Assembly: GCA_037043235.1 (NCBI GenBank)
Contig: JAWRVZ010000103.1
Span: forward strand, 311,501-375,500
Length of the DNA stretch: 64,000 nucleotides
From: Rhodeus uyekii
Lineage: Eukaryota; Chordata; Actinopteri; Cypriniformes; Acheilognathidae
Direction: 5' to 3'
Shown: positions 53,803 through 63,241 of the stretch, in pieces
Layout of the letters: every line of letters begins with the position of its first letter
Numbering within the stretch: the first letter of the stretch is position 1
Program-made: the position numbers and the translations under genes
The notes under the pieces: model-generated
Seen by the model: only the letters and a program-made list of their open reading frames with translations
Databases searched by the model: none
What the model was told of the DNA's origin: nothing

Positions 53803-55400
53803 TTTTTACTTAAAAAAAAAAAAAAAAAAAAAAACAGAGTTTAAAATATATATATATGTTTTTAGCGTACCAGCGCTCTTTGGGGTTGGTTTCACAGTTT
53901 TTTCAGGCGGCCTTGTGGGGTCGCCCCTCCGAGGAGGTTCCTAGAGCATTCAGCCCTGTGTTTATATATGTCAAACCTCTCTTGAGGCTCTGTATTTGGG
54001 ATGAGCGTGCAAATACCACCCATATTCATCAGTACTCTGATGCGGCGCATGCGTGCGGTTGGTGGTTTGCTTTTGCTCAAATGATTATAGCCGCCCTCCT
54101 CTTCATTCCCTCCGGTGCTCGCTGGGCGGCTCTGATAGGCATATATATGTATCCAGGGCATATCTTTGTGTTGCCTTTTTTGGTGGCAGGCAGTATTTGT
54201 GACGCGGGTTTCTAGGATGGCTTGGATCCCCTTCGGGGAACCATTCCCCTAGGCGTCGCCAGGGTGTTGTCAGTGTTAACCCGGGGGGTCTCGGGCACTT
54301 AGACGTTCCCCTATTGCTGATATGTCCCCCCCCCCTTTTTCAGTGAAAGGTTGTGGTGTACTGCTTAACCGTGGCTGAAGCCTCTGGCCCCAGGTCATTA
54401 GCAGCTGAGTTTGGGCGGTCAATCGCCTTCTTCAAGCTCTCCTCATGGTCCTGTCAGCCAGCAAGTTGTGACGCGTTTGCTAGGGTGCCTGGATCCCCTT
54501 CGGGGGCCATCCCCCTAGGCGTCTCCAGGGTGCTGTCGGGATTAGCCCCGGAGGCCCCGGGCGCACCGATATTCCACTGTTGCTGGACGTACCCACCTTC
54601 TGAGGAAGGTTCTACGCGTCACTGGGTTGTGGCCTGTTTTCTATAGAAATCACTTCCTGGTGCGTGGTAGTAGCTCCAGCCATGGCTTGGCCTAAGCCCC
54701 TGCGGTTGTTGTAGCCTGGTGCGTGATGGACCTCCTTGGCGATACAGTGACCCTTAGGCAGGTGCCTCAAACCAGACTATTTTGAGAGTTCCTCAGGTCA
54801 GGTTCAACTCTCGCTATGTACAGATCTGGGCTGGGCAGCACAGCAGTGCTTAAGTCCCCTTGAGTATTTCGGGGTCACCTCGCTTACGCCTGATTGGATG
54901 GCTGCTCCACGGCTGGCGCTGGCAACGCGCTTGAGGTGTGGTGGTCCCTCCCCGGAGGGCTTCCACCTTGGGTGTCCTGGGGGTGTGTGGTAAAGGGCGT
55001 TTTCCCCTTGCACTTCCCAAGCTTGCCTTGCTGGGCCGAGGGCGGCTACCGCAACGGAGGTTCGGCTCGCAACTGAGGTTGTGAGGCCGGTCTCTGCGCT
55101 GGGGTCCCCTGCGGTATTAAGGGGTCTTTACTCTCCCTGGCTGAGGCTGGAGGAGGACTAGACCTCTTACTGCGGGAGTTTCCCCTCTCGTCATGGGTCA
55201 GGAGGTCTGCAGCCCGGTGTGAGCACTGGGTGTGGCTTACTTGGGGTTGAGGCCCGGTGGGCAATGCAGAACACTCATTAAGGCAGGCTTTAGCTGAGGC
55301 TATCTCACCTTGAGGGGCTGCTCTTCTCGAGGGTGCCAGAACATCTCCGCTGGAGCACGTTTGGCAGCATTCTTCGGCGCTCGGTGGCGTTGGTATATCG
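53803..55400. other. D5 middle region of unknown content
   Basis: After a run of about 24 A (53811-53834) comes 1.5 kb of GC-rich sequence with no DIRS enzyme similarity. It includes an imperfect direct repeat (54200-54310 and 54469-54570, sharing TGACGCG, GGATCCCCTTCGGGG and CCCCTAGGCGTC). Several frames of 60-120 codons exist; none has a recognisable domain. Confidence 0.6.
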
Positions 55401-55403
55401 AAG

Positions 55404-55675
55404 TTCCCTTGAAAGGGAACGTCTCAGGTTACGTATGTAACCATAGTTCCCTGAGAGGGAACGAGACGCTGCGTCATTAGCCTAGCGCCTACGCATGCGG
55501 GCTTGTTTCAGACTCCGTTTAAGCTGCCTGTTCCGGGGTGGGTGTGCCTTTTATCCTGGCTCATGACGACATTCACGTCACTCTCACAGGTGTTTCTATT
55601 GTGCTTCAAGAGTTGATGACGCAGCGTCTCGTTCCCTCTCAGGGAACTATGGTTACATATGTAACCTGAGACGTT
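55404..55675. repeat. D5 internal complementary region and right ITR
   Basis: CCTTGAAAGGGAACGTCTCA at 55409-55428 is the complement of a right-end/GTT/left-end junction. The right ITR (to 55675) is inverted relative to 52216-52375, sharing CCGGGGTGGGTGTGCCTTTT and CATGACGACATTCACGTCAC. Confidence 0.82.
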
Positions 55676-56033
55676 ATGTTTCCCCCCTTGGGGTTGTTTT
55701 TGTAAATTTTATTGTTAAAAATCCCATCTTTTGCACAATTGAGTCCTCACACTGCCCTTCACCCAAACCTGAACCTTAACTCTTTCCCCACCAGCCAGTG
55801 CCAGCATTCTTGATAATTTTCACAATAGATTAATGCCTCTAAAATATTTTATTATATGAATGTGTGCACAAATAGATAAAAAAAGAACAGACCGTTTGCT
55901 TTTAAACAAATGCAAAAGCTGAGAAAATTGCTATATTCACTGACATGACTCAAAATTATTTTATAATAATCCTTTTTTAATATTTGTTGAAGATCACTGA
56001 ATAAATTCTTGAATTTCTCAAACTTTGTAACTA

Positions 56034-56806
56034 CAGTGGTACCTCGAGATACGAAATTAATCCGTTCCGAGGCGGCCTTCGTATAATGAGTTTTTCATAT
56101 CTTGGAACACATTTTACATGTAAAATGGCTAATGCGTTCCAAGTCCTCCAAAAACACCCCAATTAATTTCATAACAGTCATTCTTGGCAGGATTCGAACC
56201 TGCGCGGGGAAACGCCAATGGATCTGTAATTCATAGCCTTAACCTCTCAACCACAACTGGCTGTGCTATTTAATCGCAGCGGGCCATTCAGGTAGCGGGT
56301 GCATTGCGATCGTCTTGTGCGGTGGTGCTTTCACTTTAGTTTTCACAGTCACGATTTTAAACAATTGAAAATATGAGGGGGCCGGACATGTAAATGAGGG
56401 GGCTCATTCTGTGGCTACGCCACTAGTACATACGTACACTTAACTTTACAAAAACACATGAAAAATGTAAAGTTTCAGGTGCGGAGTGGCTGAGCTAAAG
56501 CACGCCAGCACGTACGTATAGAAGATGCATGATGGGAGGGATGCTGTCCAATTAGAGAGAAGGATCTCATGGCTTGGCTAGCATCAGGAACCAATGGGAG
56601 AGCAGGAGGATGGTGGCGAGTCTACTATAACTAAGATGGCGGCGTGAGGCGCGTGTTTCAAAATTGTTATGGGGCGAATCTCGGACTTTCAGAAACCTGT
56701 CGTATCTTGAAAACTTTTCGTATGTAGAGCAGTAAAATTCATCGTCTTTGCTTTCGTAACTTGGATTTTTCGTAAGTTGAGCCTTTCGTATCTCGAGGTA
56801 CCACTG
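56034..56806. mobile_element. TA-flanked mariner/pogo-like MITE containing a tRNA-like sequence
   Basis: 773 bp with inverted ends CAGTGGTACCTCGAGATACG and its complement CGTATCTCGAGGTACCACTG, and TA on both sides (56032-56033, 56807-56808). No transposase. The tRNA-Ser-like stretch lies at 56179-56262. Confidence 0.85.
56179..56262 (-). pseudogene. tRNA-Ser-derived pseudogene inside the MITE
   Basis: On the minus strand it has a degenerate A box (GTGGTTGAGAGGTTAAGGC), a long variable arm (TTTCCCCGCGCA) and a B box (GGTTCGAATCC), in the arrangement of a class II tRNA-Ser. The acceptor arms (CCAGTTG and CAAGAAT) do not pair and the anticodon loop is altered, so it is not a working tRNA, though the B box is intact. 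Confidence 0.75.
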
Positions 56807-56808
56807 TA

Positions 56809-57627
56809 TCTGGACTACAGCCCACAAAACATTTTTCATTTCTTTTGTGAATTTATGTTGGGTTTTGGTGTAGAAAATCCCTCTTTTCTCAACAAAAAAC
56901 TTTACATCAGCTCAAGCAGTGATTGGATAACTGGATTAAAACTCTGATTTCATTCACAATCAAAAACAGAAACTTCACTCCATAGCACAGAACTCAGATC
57001 CTGAAAATAACTTGTAATGACACATGGAACACAAAAAGAATGCTATTTAAAAAAAAGAGCAGTAACTGTAATGGGATCATATTAGAGCCTGTCATATTTT
57101 AATGAAAATTAAATGACAGTATGAGAGTGGTTGTGTTCGTACTGAGACTGTGCTTTTGTTTGTCTTTATTTAGTGATTCAAACAGTCCAGCTGATTTCAG
57201 ACTGTGAAGTAATAAATACCGTATTAAATATCTGTGTTTTAAACTAAAGCATTTTCTGCACACAATTGCTTTGTTTTTTCTTTGTCTTGTACTTTAACCT
57301 AGTTTCTAGTTTGTTACTTTATTCAGTCCACATGTTGTCTTTTAATTCTCCTCAGTTCCTCGTTTGCTCTAGTACTTAAAGGCTTTGTCCATTTTCGTCA
57401 GTGAAAGCATTAATGTCAATGGGATATCTGAGTATCTCCTGTCTGTTCTTATTGAGGTTTTATTCTGTCTATTCTGTCCTCTTGAGCATTGATACCACGT
57501 TACATGACAACAATGTTTCATGCATCCAAAGATTAGTTAATAGCAGGGACATAGAGAGAGTTGGAAAGCTGGAGCTCAAACATAAAGTGATATATGCCCT
57601 CTTTTTAATTCATATATGTGCACTGAA
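56809..57627. other. No gene recognised
   Basis: AT-rich; nothing supported. Confidence 0.4.
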
Positions 57628-57632
57628 TTGTT

Positions 57633-58443
57633 TGTCAGGGTTCTGCCACATTTGGTCTAGTCATTTCTTGGTTTTGTGGCAGAGCTATGACACTACCGTA
57701 ATGGCTCGTGTTTTATGTGTGTGTGGACGCAGCTTCAAGTGTTTGAGTCACGCACGCTTTTGTCTGTGTAAGGACTTATGTGTGAGTTATGTTGTCCGAT
57801 CCCCAGACTGGTCTTGTTCAGTTTTTTTTGTCGGGGTTCGGACATTCATGACCCGTGTGTTTGTCCTTGTTGTTCTCATGGTCTTGGAAAGGGGGAGAAC
57901 AGAAGAAAACCTGCAGTACAATAGGGTGTGCCATGTTGGTTGGAACTTTGGGCACATAGTCTAGTGTGGAGGAAGGCCTTCACCATATGTACGCTCTCTT
58001 GTGTAGTGTTTTTTTTTTTTTTTTGGTTAGTGTTTACATCCACCTCATGCTTTCATGTGTTTTCGTGTCTCGCAATTTTGGTTTTCACTTTCATGTGAAC
58101 ACGTGGCGGTGCGCATCCGCATCCGCATTGGCTGCAGGTTCATGTTTTGTCATTGTAAACCCAATCCTAGTTCTCCTGGTTAACTTTGATTTGTCCCAGC
58201 TGTTTCCCATTCAATCATCCTCCCTCCTTTAATTCCTTTGTGTTTGCTGTCCTGTGTTGCTTCATTGTCGTTTCATTGTTTAATCAAGTCTTGTCTTGTG
58301 TACCTATCCCAGCCTTGTCGAGTTCAGTCCAGTTCAGTTGTGTTTTCCCCCCTGGTGTAGGAAACAATTCATGTTTGAATTTTGTTTTATTTTCATGTAC
58401 CCTTCCACCTAGCAATTGAGTCCTTGTCCTACATAACCTGACA
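57633..58443 (+). mobile_element. Family X solo LTR with 5-bp TSD, carrying a DIRS fragment
   Basis: 811 bp, TGTCAGGG...CCTGACA, flanked by TTGTT at 57628-57632 and 58444-58448. A 111-bp insert (57876-57986) is DIRS recombinase sequence not present in the copies at 38745 and 51237. Confidence 0.75.
57876..57986 (-). pseudogene. DIRS recombinase fragment captured in family X LTR
   Basis: Nearly identical to 62685-62794 (D6), differing by about three substitutions and a small indel. It corresponds to the segment of the recombinase before the HxxR box. Non-coding here. Confidence 0.85.
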
Positions 58444-58448
58444 TTGTT

Positions 58449-59753
58449 CTGTAAGGAATGATACTATTGTTTTCTAGCCACATACTTAAAAAAAAAAAAA
58501 AACAGAAAATAGACTGCCGCTACTGTCGTTTTTACCAATTTATGAATAAGATTGGGGAATTACCTCTTGCACACTGCCACACATTGCCACATCACAAGGG
58601 CACTGATGAATTATGCAATATGTGGACTTTTAATTTAACACACTAGCAATCACTGCCATTTATGATCTGCGTCTCTAAATTGCTTTTGTAAACTAACTGT
58701 TTGGTCACAGTTTACTGAAATAAACTCAAGTGAGCAGACTAAGTACAACAAAAATAAAAATTAAAGTAAAAGTGAATAGTGGTTAGCAAGCAAGCATTCT
58801 CAGAATATCAATCTGTCAATCAAGACCCATATCGCGTAAACATATGGCAATGTTTAATGTTTATCATCATCAACCAGAATTTTGAATATATTGTCATATG
58901 TATTTTTACTTATGTCGTCCACCTCAACCAGAATGTCTGACTCCTTAATTTAATATTGCATGAGCAGTGTGTGACTTTACTGGCTTACATGGCCACACAT
59001 GCCAATCCACCACTGGAACCAGGTCGCTGCACAAATATTTTCCATGGTTATAAGATCAGACACAGAAACAAACTTTGTTTGCTGATGTCTGTAAGAAGAA
59101 GTGCAGTGCTGTTAATTTCTAAGACAGTGAACGGCTGGAACACAGCTGCTCTTTGTACTTGTTTACAGAACAATCTTGCTTCACATGTTGTGACCCATCG
59201 CACACACAAACGTGCAGATGCAAGAATCATTTCTCATCACACTGCTAACTATAAGTGCTGATTGTTGTGTTCATATATTGAACAATTATTTTCTGACTTC
59301 TATCCAGAGATAAGCCATCTCCTCAAAAGTCTATTTAATAGTCTGTGTTTTCAGGTTATTTATTTAAAAGTTATAATTATAGGAAACTGTACTGTGCTTC
59401 TGCACCCAACCTCAACATATTTTTAGTAATGGTGCAGGACTGGAAAGGCAATCACACAAGGAATTCTGTAACATAATTATTACAGGAGTACAAAGAATAA
59501 TGAGAAAATATATGCTAGGGATCACCATGCCTATGAACCCCTGTCTACTGTTATTAATTATTGTGAGCTCTCTCTTAAGCACTTGGGGAAATGTCATTTA
59601 CAAGGGACTCTGCAATCCAGCCCACTGACTTAACAACATTAATGTACACAGACAGCATGTGGAATGCTGTACAAAATGAGTTTCCCTTATTAACATATGT
59701 GAAAATAATTACTTTAATAATATTAGCAATGCTGAAACTGGCTTTAACTATCA
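58449..59753. other. No gene recognised
   Basis: AT-rich; no supported feature. Confidence 0.4.
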
Positions 59754-60574
59754 CTCTAAACCAGGGGTCGGCAACCTTTAATGTTGAAAGAGCCATATTT
59801 AACAACAAAATAAAATAATTCAAATATGTCCGGAGCCGCAATCTACGGAATAGCGGGTCGAGGCGCAGAAAGCGGGTGTAGCGAAGGCTACCTGGAAATG
59901 TATTAGGGCTGAGCAATGTGCCAGGTGTGTCGGTCAGAATACGACAGAGAAGGAAGACATTGTCTCAAAGTGATTTATTCGATTAAACAGGTCAAAGAGG
60001 GGAGCCAACCATTAATATTCAGCTTCAATAATGTCCGGTAATGCTGAGAGAGATTGAGATGTGGGAGCACAAGAAGCACATGTGATCAAAGATCTCAGTA
60101 ATGTCCTTGCTCAAATGGATGAGCTTGGATGGAGACTTGGATGGAAGGGAGTGCAAAGGAGTGTGGTGTGTGTGTGTGTGTGTGGTTTTCCTGTAACAGA
60201 TTCAAGTAACAGAATTACACATATATATACAAACTATTGGCTTCTCCCCTCATACATGAACACAATTATCGTCATTAATTATTATTACTTTATCTGAACA
60301 TAGCAGATCAAAATGTAAACAGAAAATGAAGCACAGCTAAATTAGCATCGGGCTATAACACTGTAACACTTTCAATAACTGCATCATAACAAAGACGAGT
60401 ATGTACATAAGCAAACATAGTGGTAATTGTGAACTCACTCTTATAAGACACACAAAACACACAATCCGTTGTTTTCACGTGACGTCATCGAAACTTGCGT
60501 ACCGGCATATCCGCCATTTTGATTCCCTATGTAAGCAACAACAAAGCTTGTATATTCAAAACTTATGCTCACAA

Positions 60575-60795
60575 ATGCCTATCTGTGGAATTTTTGGATG
60601 TTCAAATAGGCCAGGAGTAAGTACAGATGTAAGATTTTTTTAAACTTCCAAAAGTGATAACTGGACAATGTGAAAGAACACGAATTTTGTCAGAAGAAAG
60701 GCGACGTGTATGGAAAGCTGCGATCAACAGGGCTGACATTCAGACTGAAAAAAAATGGAATAGAACGATCATATGCTCTAAACATTTTGTAGGGG
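60575..60795 (+). pseudogene. THAP zinc-finger exon of a P-like transposase (frameshifted)
   Basis: The ATG at 60575 begins MPICGIFGCSNRPG, the first C-x4-C of a THAP domain, then VRFF. A run of seven T (60635-60641) shifts the frame, after which KLPK, RRVWKAAINR and the final C-x2-H (IICSKHF) complete the C2CH signature. THAP domains bind the ends of P-type transposons (family knowledge). A consensus splice donor (GGGG/GTAAGT) follows at 60796. A possible second exon, 61131-61232, has a strong acceptor (TCCTTTTTAG) but is out of phase with it. Decayed. Confidence 0.75.
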
Positions 60796-61130
60796 GTAAG
60801 TTTAAATGTATTGACAATATTTAATTTGTTTAGAAGCAGCAATTTATACCAAAAGTAAAAATGTGTTACAGTCGACAGACAATAACCCACCCCACCCACT
60901 TTGTCCTAATTAGTAACTTTCCCAAAATGCCTTCGTTTTAACCTAAACTTAACCTTTAGCAGTATTTGACATTCCTTTACCTTTTGTTTATTGTTATAAA
61001 TTGGAAACATATTCAACAATTAAAATATATACAAGTTAAATTCAACCAATTTGTCTAACGTCCTTTATATTGAAATTCGATTCAGCAGTTAAAATAACAC
61101 CTAACATTATATTTTATATCTCCTTTTTAG

Positions 61131-61232
61131 GCATTAAAGACACAGAGCAGTGATGAAAACACTATTGTTCATGTTAATTCAGTCCATGGAGAGGTTCATG
61201 AATGTGAAAGTACAGAGCGTTCTAAAACTGCG
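61131..61232 (+). other. Possible second exon of the P-like transposase
   Basis: 102 bp between a pyrimidine-rich acceptor and a GT donor, open in one frame for 34 codons (acid-rich, DENT..HVNSVHGE..CESTERS). The phase does not fit the THAP exon, so this is tentative. Confidence 0.35.
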
Positions 61233-61806
61233 GTAACTTGTCCTCATTCCACCGTGTGTATCCATAAACACAACAGAAGTCACTTATGTTAATTGTTTTT
61301 GATTTACAATCTACAAATATGTAGTATTAGAGTAATAAAGAGTATGATAACATGTAAAATTAGCGAGGATCGTCAATAAGATATACGAGTTGACACTGAC
61401 AGTAGGGATTCAAAATGGCGGTGCGCAGTGCCTGGTGGGTAACTACGCAGGTTTTGTGACGTCAGTGAAAACAACGGATAGGCACTCGTTCCGAGGCTGT
61501 TAACCAAGTTATTGGCTTTTCTCCAGCGCTCATGTATAATAGTTAACTGATATCTGCCGCGGTGGGTGATATATAATTCACTCTGAACTGAACCGCTTAA
61601 CTTTCTGAACTAATGCGCATCGTAGTTTCAGAATAAAAGTCCCCTGAAACAGTCAGCGCAATAGCGCTCTTATTCCTCTCATATGGCCTTTTTCACAGCG
61701 GGACCGCTGCTACAACTTACGTGCAGGGGATGAAAGAGCCGCAGCACAGGGGTGAAAGAACCGCATGCGGCTCCGGAGCCGCGGGTTGCCGACCCCTGCT
61801 CTAAAC

Positions 61807-62106
61807 ACATCAACAGTAATCCATTAACCAACAGCAGCAGCAGCAGCAGCAGCAGCAATAAAAGCAGCAATGGTAAAAACAGAAGCAATAACCAACATTA
61901 GAAGCAATAATCAACAGCAGAACCAATAACCAACAGTAGATACAGTAACTATCCGCATCAGTAACTAATAAGTGCAGCAGCAGCAATAACCAAAAAAGCA
62001 GTACAGCAGTGACAGTAACAGCAGCAATTACCAACATTGGCAGCAATAACAACAGCAGCAATAACCAACAGTAGGAGCAGCAACAACAACCAATAGTAGA
62101 AACAAC
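61807..62106 (+). repeat. CAG microsatellite and degenerate CAGCAGCAATAACCAA minisatellite
   Basis: About nine CAG triplets at 61832-61857, then a 250-bp imperfect array of AGCAGCAATAACCAACAGTA-like units. Frames read on the minus strand here are low-complexity leucine/cysteine runs, not genes. Confidence 0.85.
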
Positions 62107-62240
62107 AGACTGAGTAACTAAGTAACTTTGCATCAACTTCTACTAACCCTAACCCTAAACTAAACTACTAATACTCTAATCAGAGTAAGTTGACATGTAG
62201 TTGCAAAGTTATTTAGTTAGTAATTAGTAGAATGTCTAAA
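62107..62240. repeat. Palindromic MITE-like repeat
   Basis: TAACTAAGTAACTTTGCATC at the left and GTTGCAAAGTTATTTAGTTA at the right are near-perfect inverses about 130 bp apart. Confidence 0.6.
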
Positions 62241-62419
62241 GTGGAATGATGCATTTTGTTGCTACACTGCAAAAAAAGTTATTCTACTTCTCAACACAGC
62301 AGTAGTATATATTAGCTTTATTAATCAATTCAGTCACTGAAAATACTAGGCACAGATAATTAGCAAGACATTCCCTCAGGAGAACACATGCTGTGTCAAA
62401 GACGCTATGGGAACGACAG

Positions 62420-63235
62420 TAGCTACACCGTTGCATCACAAACTTCTGAAAGACGAACTCCTGACAATTGAGCCTTAGAAGCAGCCACACTCCTTGTTGA
62501 ATGGGTTTGGATTGCCATAGGAGAGGGCAACCCGGCCGATTCATAAGCAAGAGAGATAGCCTCAGCTATCTACTTGCTCATTCTTTGTTTAGAGGACCCA
62601 AAGTAGACAAACAGCTGTCCTAATTTGCGAAGAAGCTCTGTGAGCATATGCTCGCACTGGACACAGCAGATTACTTTGCTCCTGGTCATGGTCTTGGAAA
62701 GGGGGAGAACAAAATACCTGCAGTACAATAGGGTGTGCCACGTTAGTTGGAACTTCGGGCACATAGTCTAGTGTGGAGGAAGGCCTTCACCATAATGAGA
62801 GCATACTCCAAGTACATGGTGGCAACTGACAGGGCTTATAGATCTCCTATTCTTTTTAAGGATGTAATGGCGAGGAGGAACAATGTTTTTAGAGTCAGAA
62901 AATTGACCAGAACCTCCTCGATTGTTTCAAAGGGGGCCCAGGATAGGCCCTGGAGCACCAAGATCAAATCGCAGGCCGGAACCTACCATGTTAACACAGA
63001 CGAAACATGTAACTAATGGATCTCTCCCCAATGACATGCCACCCAAATTGATGTGCTAAGCAGCTATGGCCACCTCTTTTGGGTAGAGGGGGATAACCCT
63101 GCAGTGAATCGCTCCTGCAGGAACTCCCACACGGTGTCTAACATGTAACTTACATTAAAAAGTTAAAAGTTTCCATTTCAGGGCGTACAATTTCCTTGTT
63201 GAAGTGGAGGATTGCCTCAACAACCTTGATTAAGG
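62420..63235 (-). pseudogene. D6 tyrosine recombinase pseudogene
   Basis: Reading fragments in three frames match D4: MAYESAG-equivalent NRPGCPL, the FVYFGSSKQRMSK block at 62570-62640, and the core-binding region near 63180 (KLYALKW equivalent). Stops and indels are frequent and the HxxR region is shifted. Not functional. Confidence 0.72.
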
Positions 63236-63241
63236 GAGGCT

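Larger units (their letters stand above)
52213..55675 (+). mobile_element. DIRS copy D5, gag-only element of a second subfamily
   Basis: 3.46 kb, flanked by GTT at 52213-52215 and 55673-55675. It has ITRs (about 52216-52375 and 55510-55640) and an internal complementary region (55404-55475). It encodes a broken gag (52421-53800) and then about 1.6 kb with no RT, RNase H or recombinase similarity. The terminal sequences differ from D1-D4, so it belongs to a distinct subfamily, probably mobilised in trans. Confidence 0.85.
51237..55774 (+). mobile_element. Family X LTR interrupted by a solo LTR and by DIRS D5
   Basis: Starts TGTCAGGGTACTGTCACATT, homologous to 57633. The family X sequence occupies 51237-51692, 52087-52212 and 55676-55774. 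CTTAA precedes it (51232-51236) and follows it (55775-55779), although the last bases (CCTGAAC) deviate from CCTGACA. The two insertions fall cleanly between family X blocks. Confidence 0.65.
60464..61479 (+). mobile_element. P-element-like transposon fragment with THAP exon, nested in hAT
   Basis: Inverted ends ATCCGTTGTTTTCAC...GTGACGTCA and TGACGTCA.GTGAAAACAACGGAT, with CCGCCATTTTGA / TCAAAATGGCGG as a second inverted block. About 1.0 kb. It carries a THAP zinc-finger exon (60575-60795) but no transposase catalytic region, so it is a deletion derivative. I could not see an 8-bp TSD. Confidence 0.75.
59762..61798. mobile_element. Non-autonomous hAT element with 8-bp TSD
   Basis: The inverted ends CAGGGGTCGGCAACC and GGTTGCCGACCCCTG are perfect, and CTCTAAAC is duplicated at 59754-59761 and 61799-61806. 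The 8-bp TSD and CAGGGG ends are diagnostic of hAT. Subterminal GAGCCGC words occur at both ends. No hAT transposase frame. It contains the P-like element 60464-61479. Confidence 0.92.

Noticed and set aside
56179..56262. Functional tRNA-Ser gene
   Set aside because: Acceptor stem does not pair and the anticodon arm is altered; it is a relic inside a MITE.
61807..62106. CRISPR-like array
   Set aside because: The repeat units are degenerate and adjoining with no unique spacers; it is a vertebrate minisatellite.
61679..62136. Leucine- and cysteine-rich minus-strand frames resembling membrane proteins
   Set aside because: Translation of the CAG/CAGCAATAA minisatellite; low complexity.
62140..62162. 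Telomere-like CTAACCCTAACCCTAAAC
   Set aside because: Only two to three imperfect units inside a palindromic repeat; not an interstitial telomere array.
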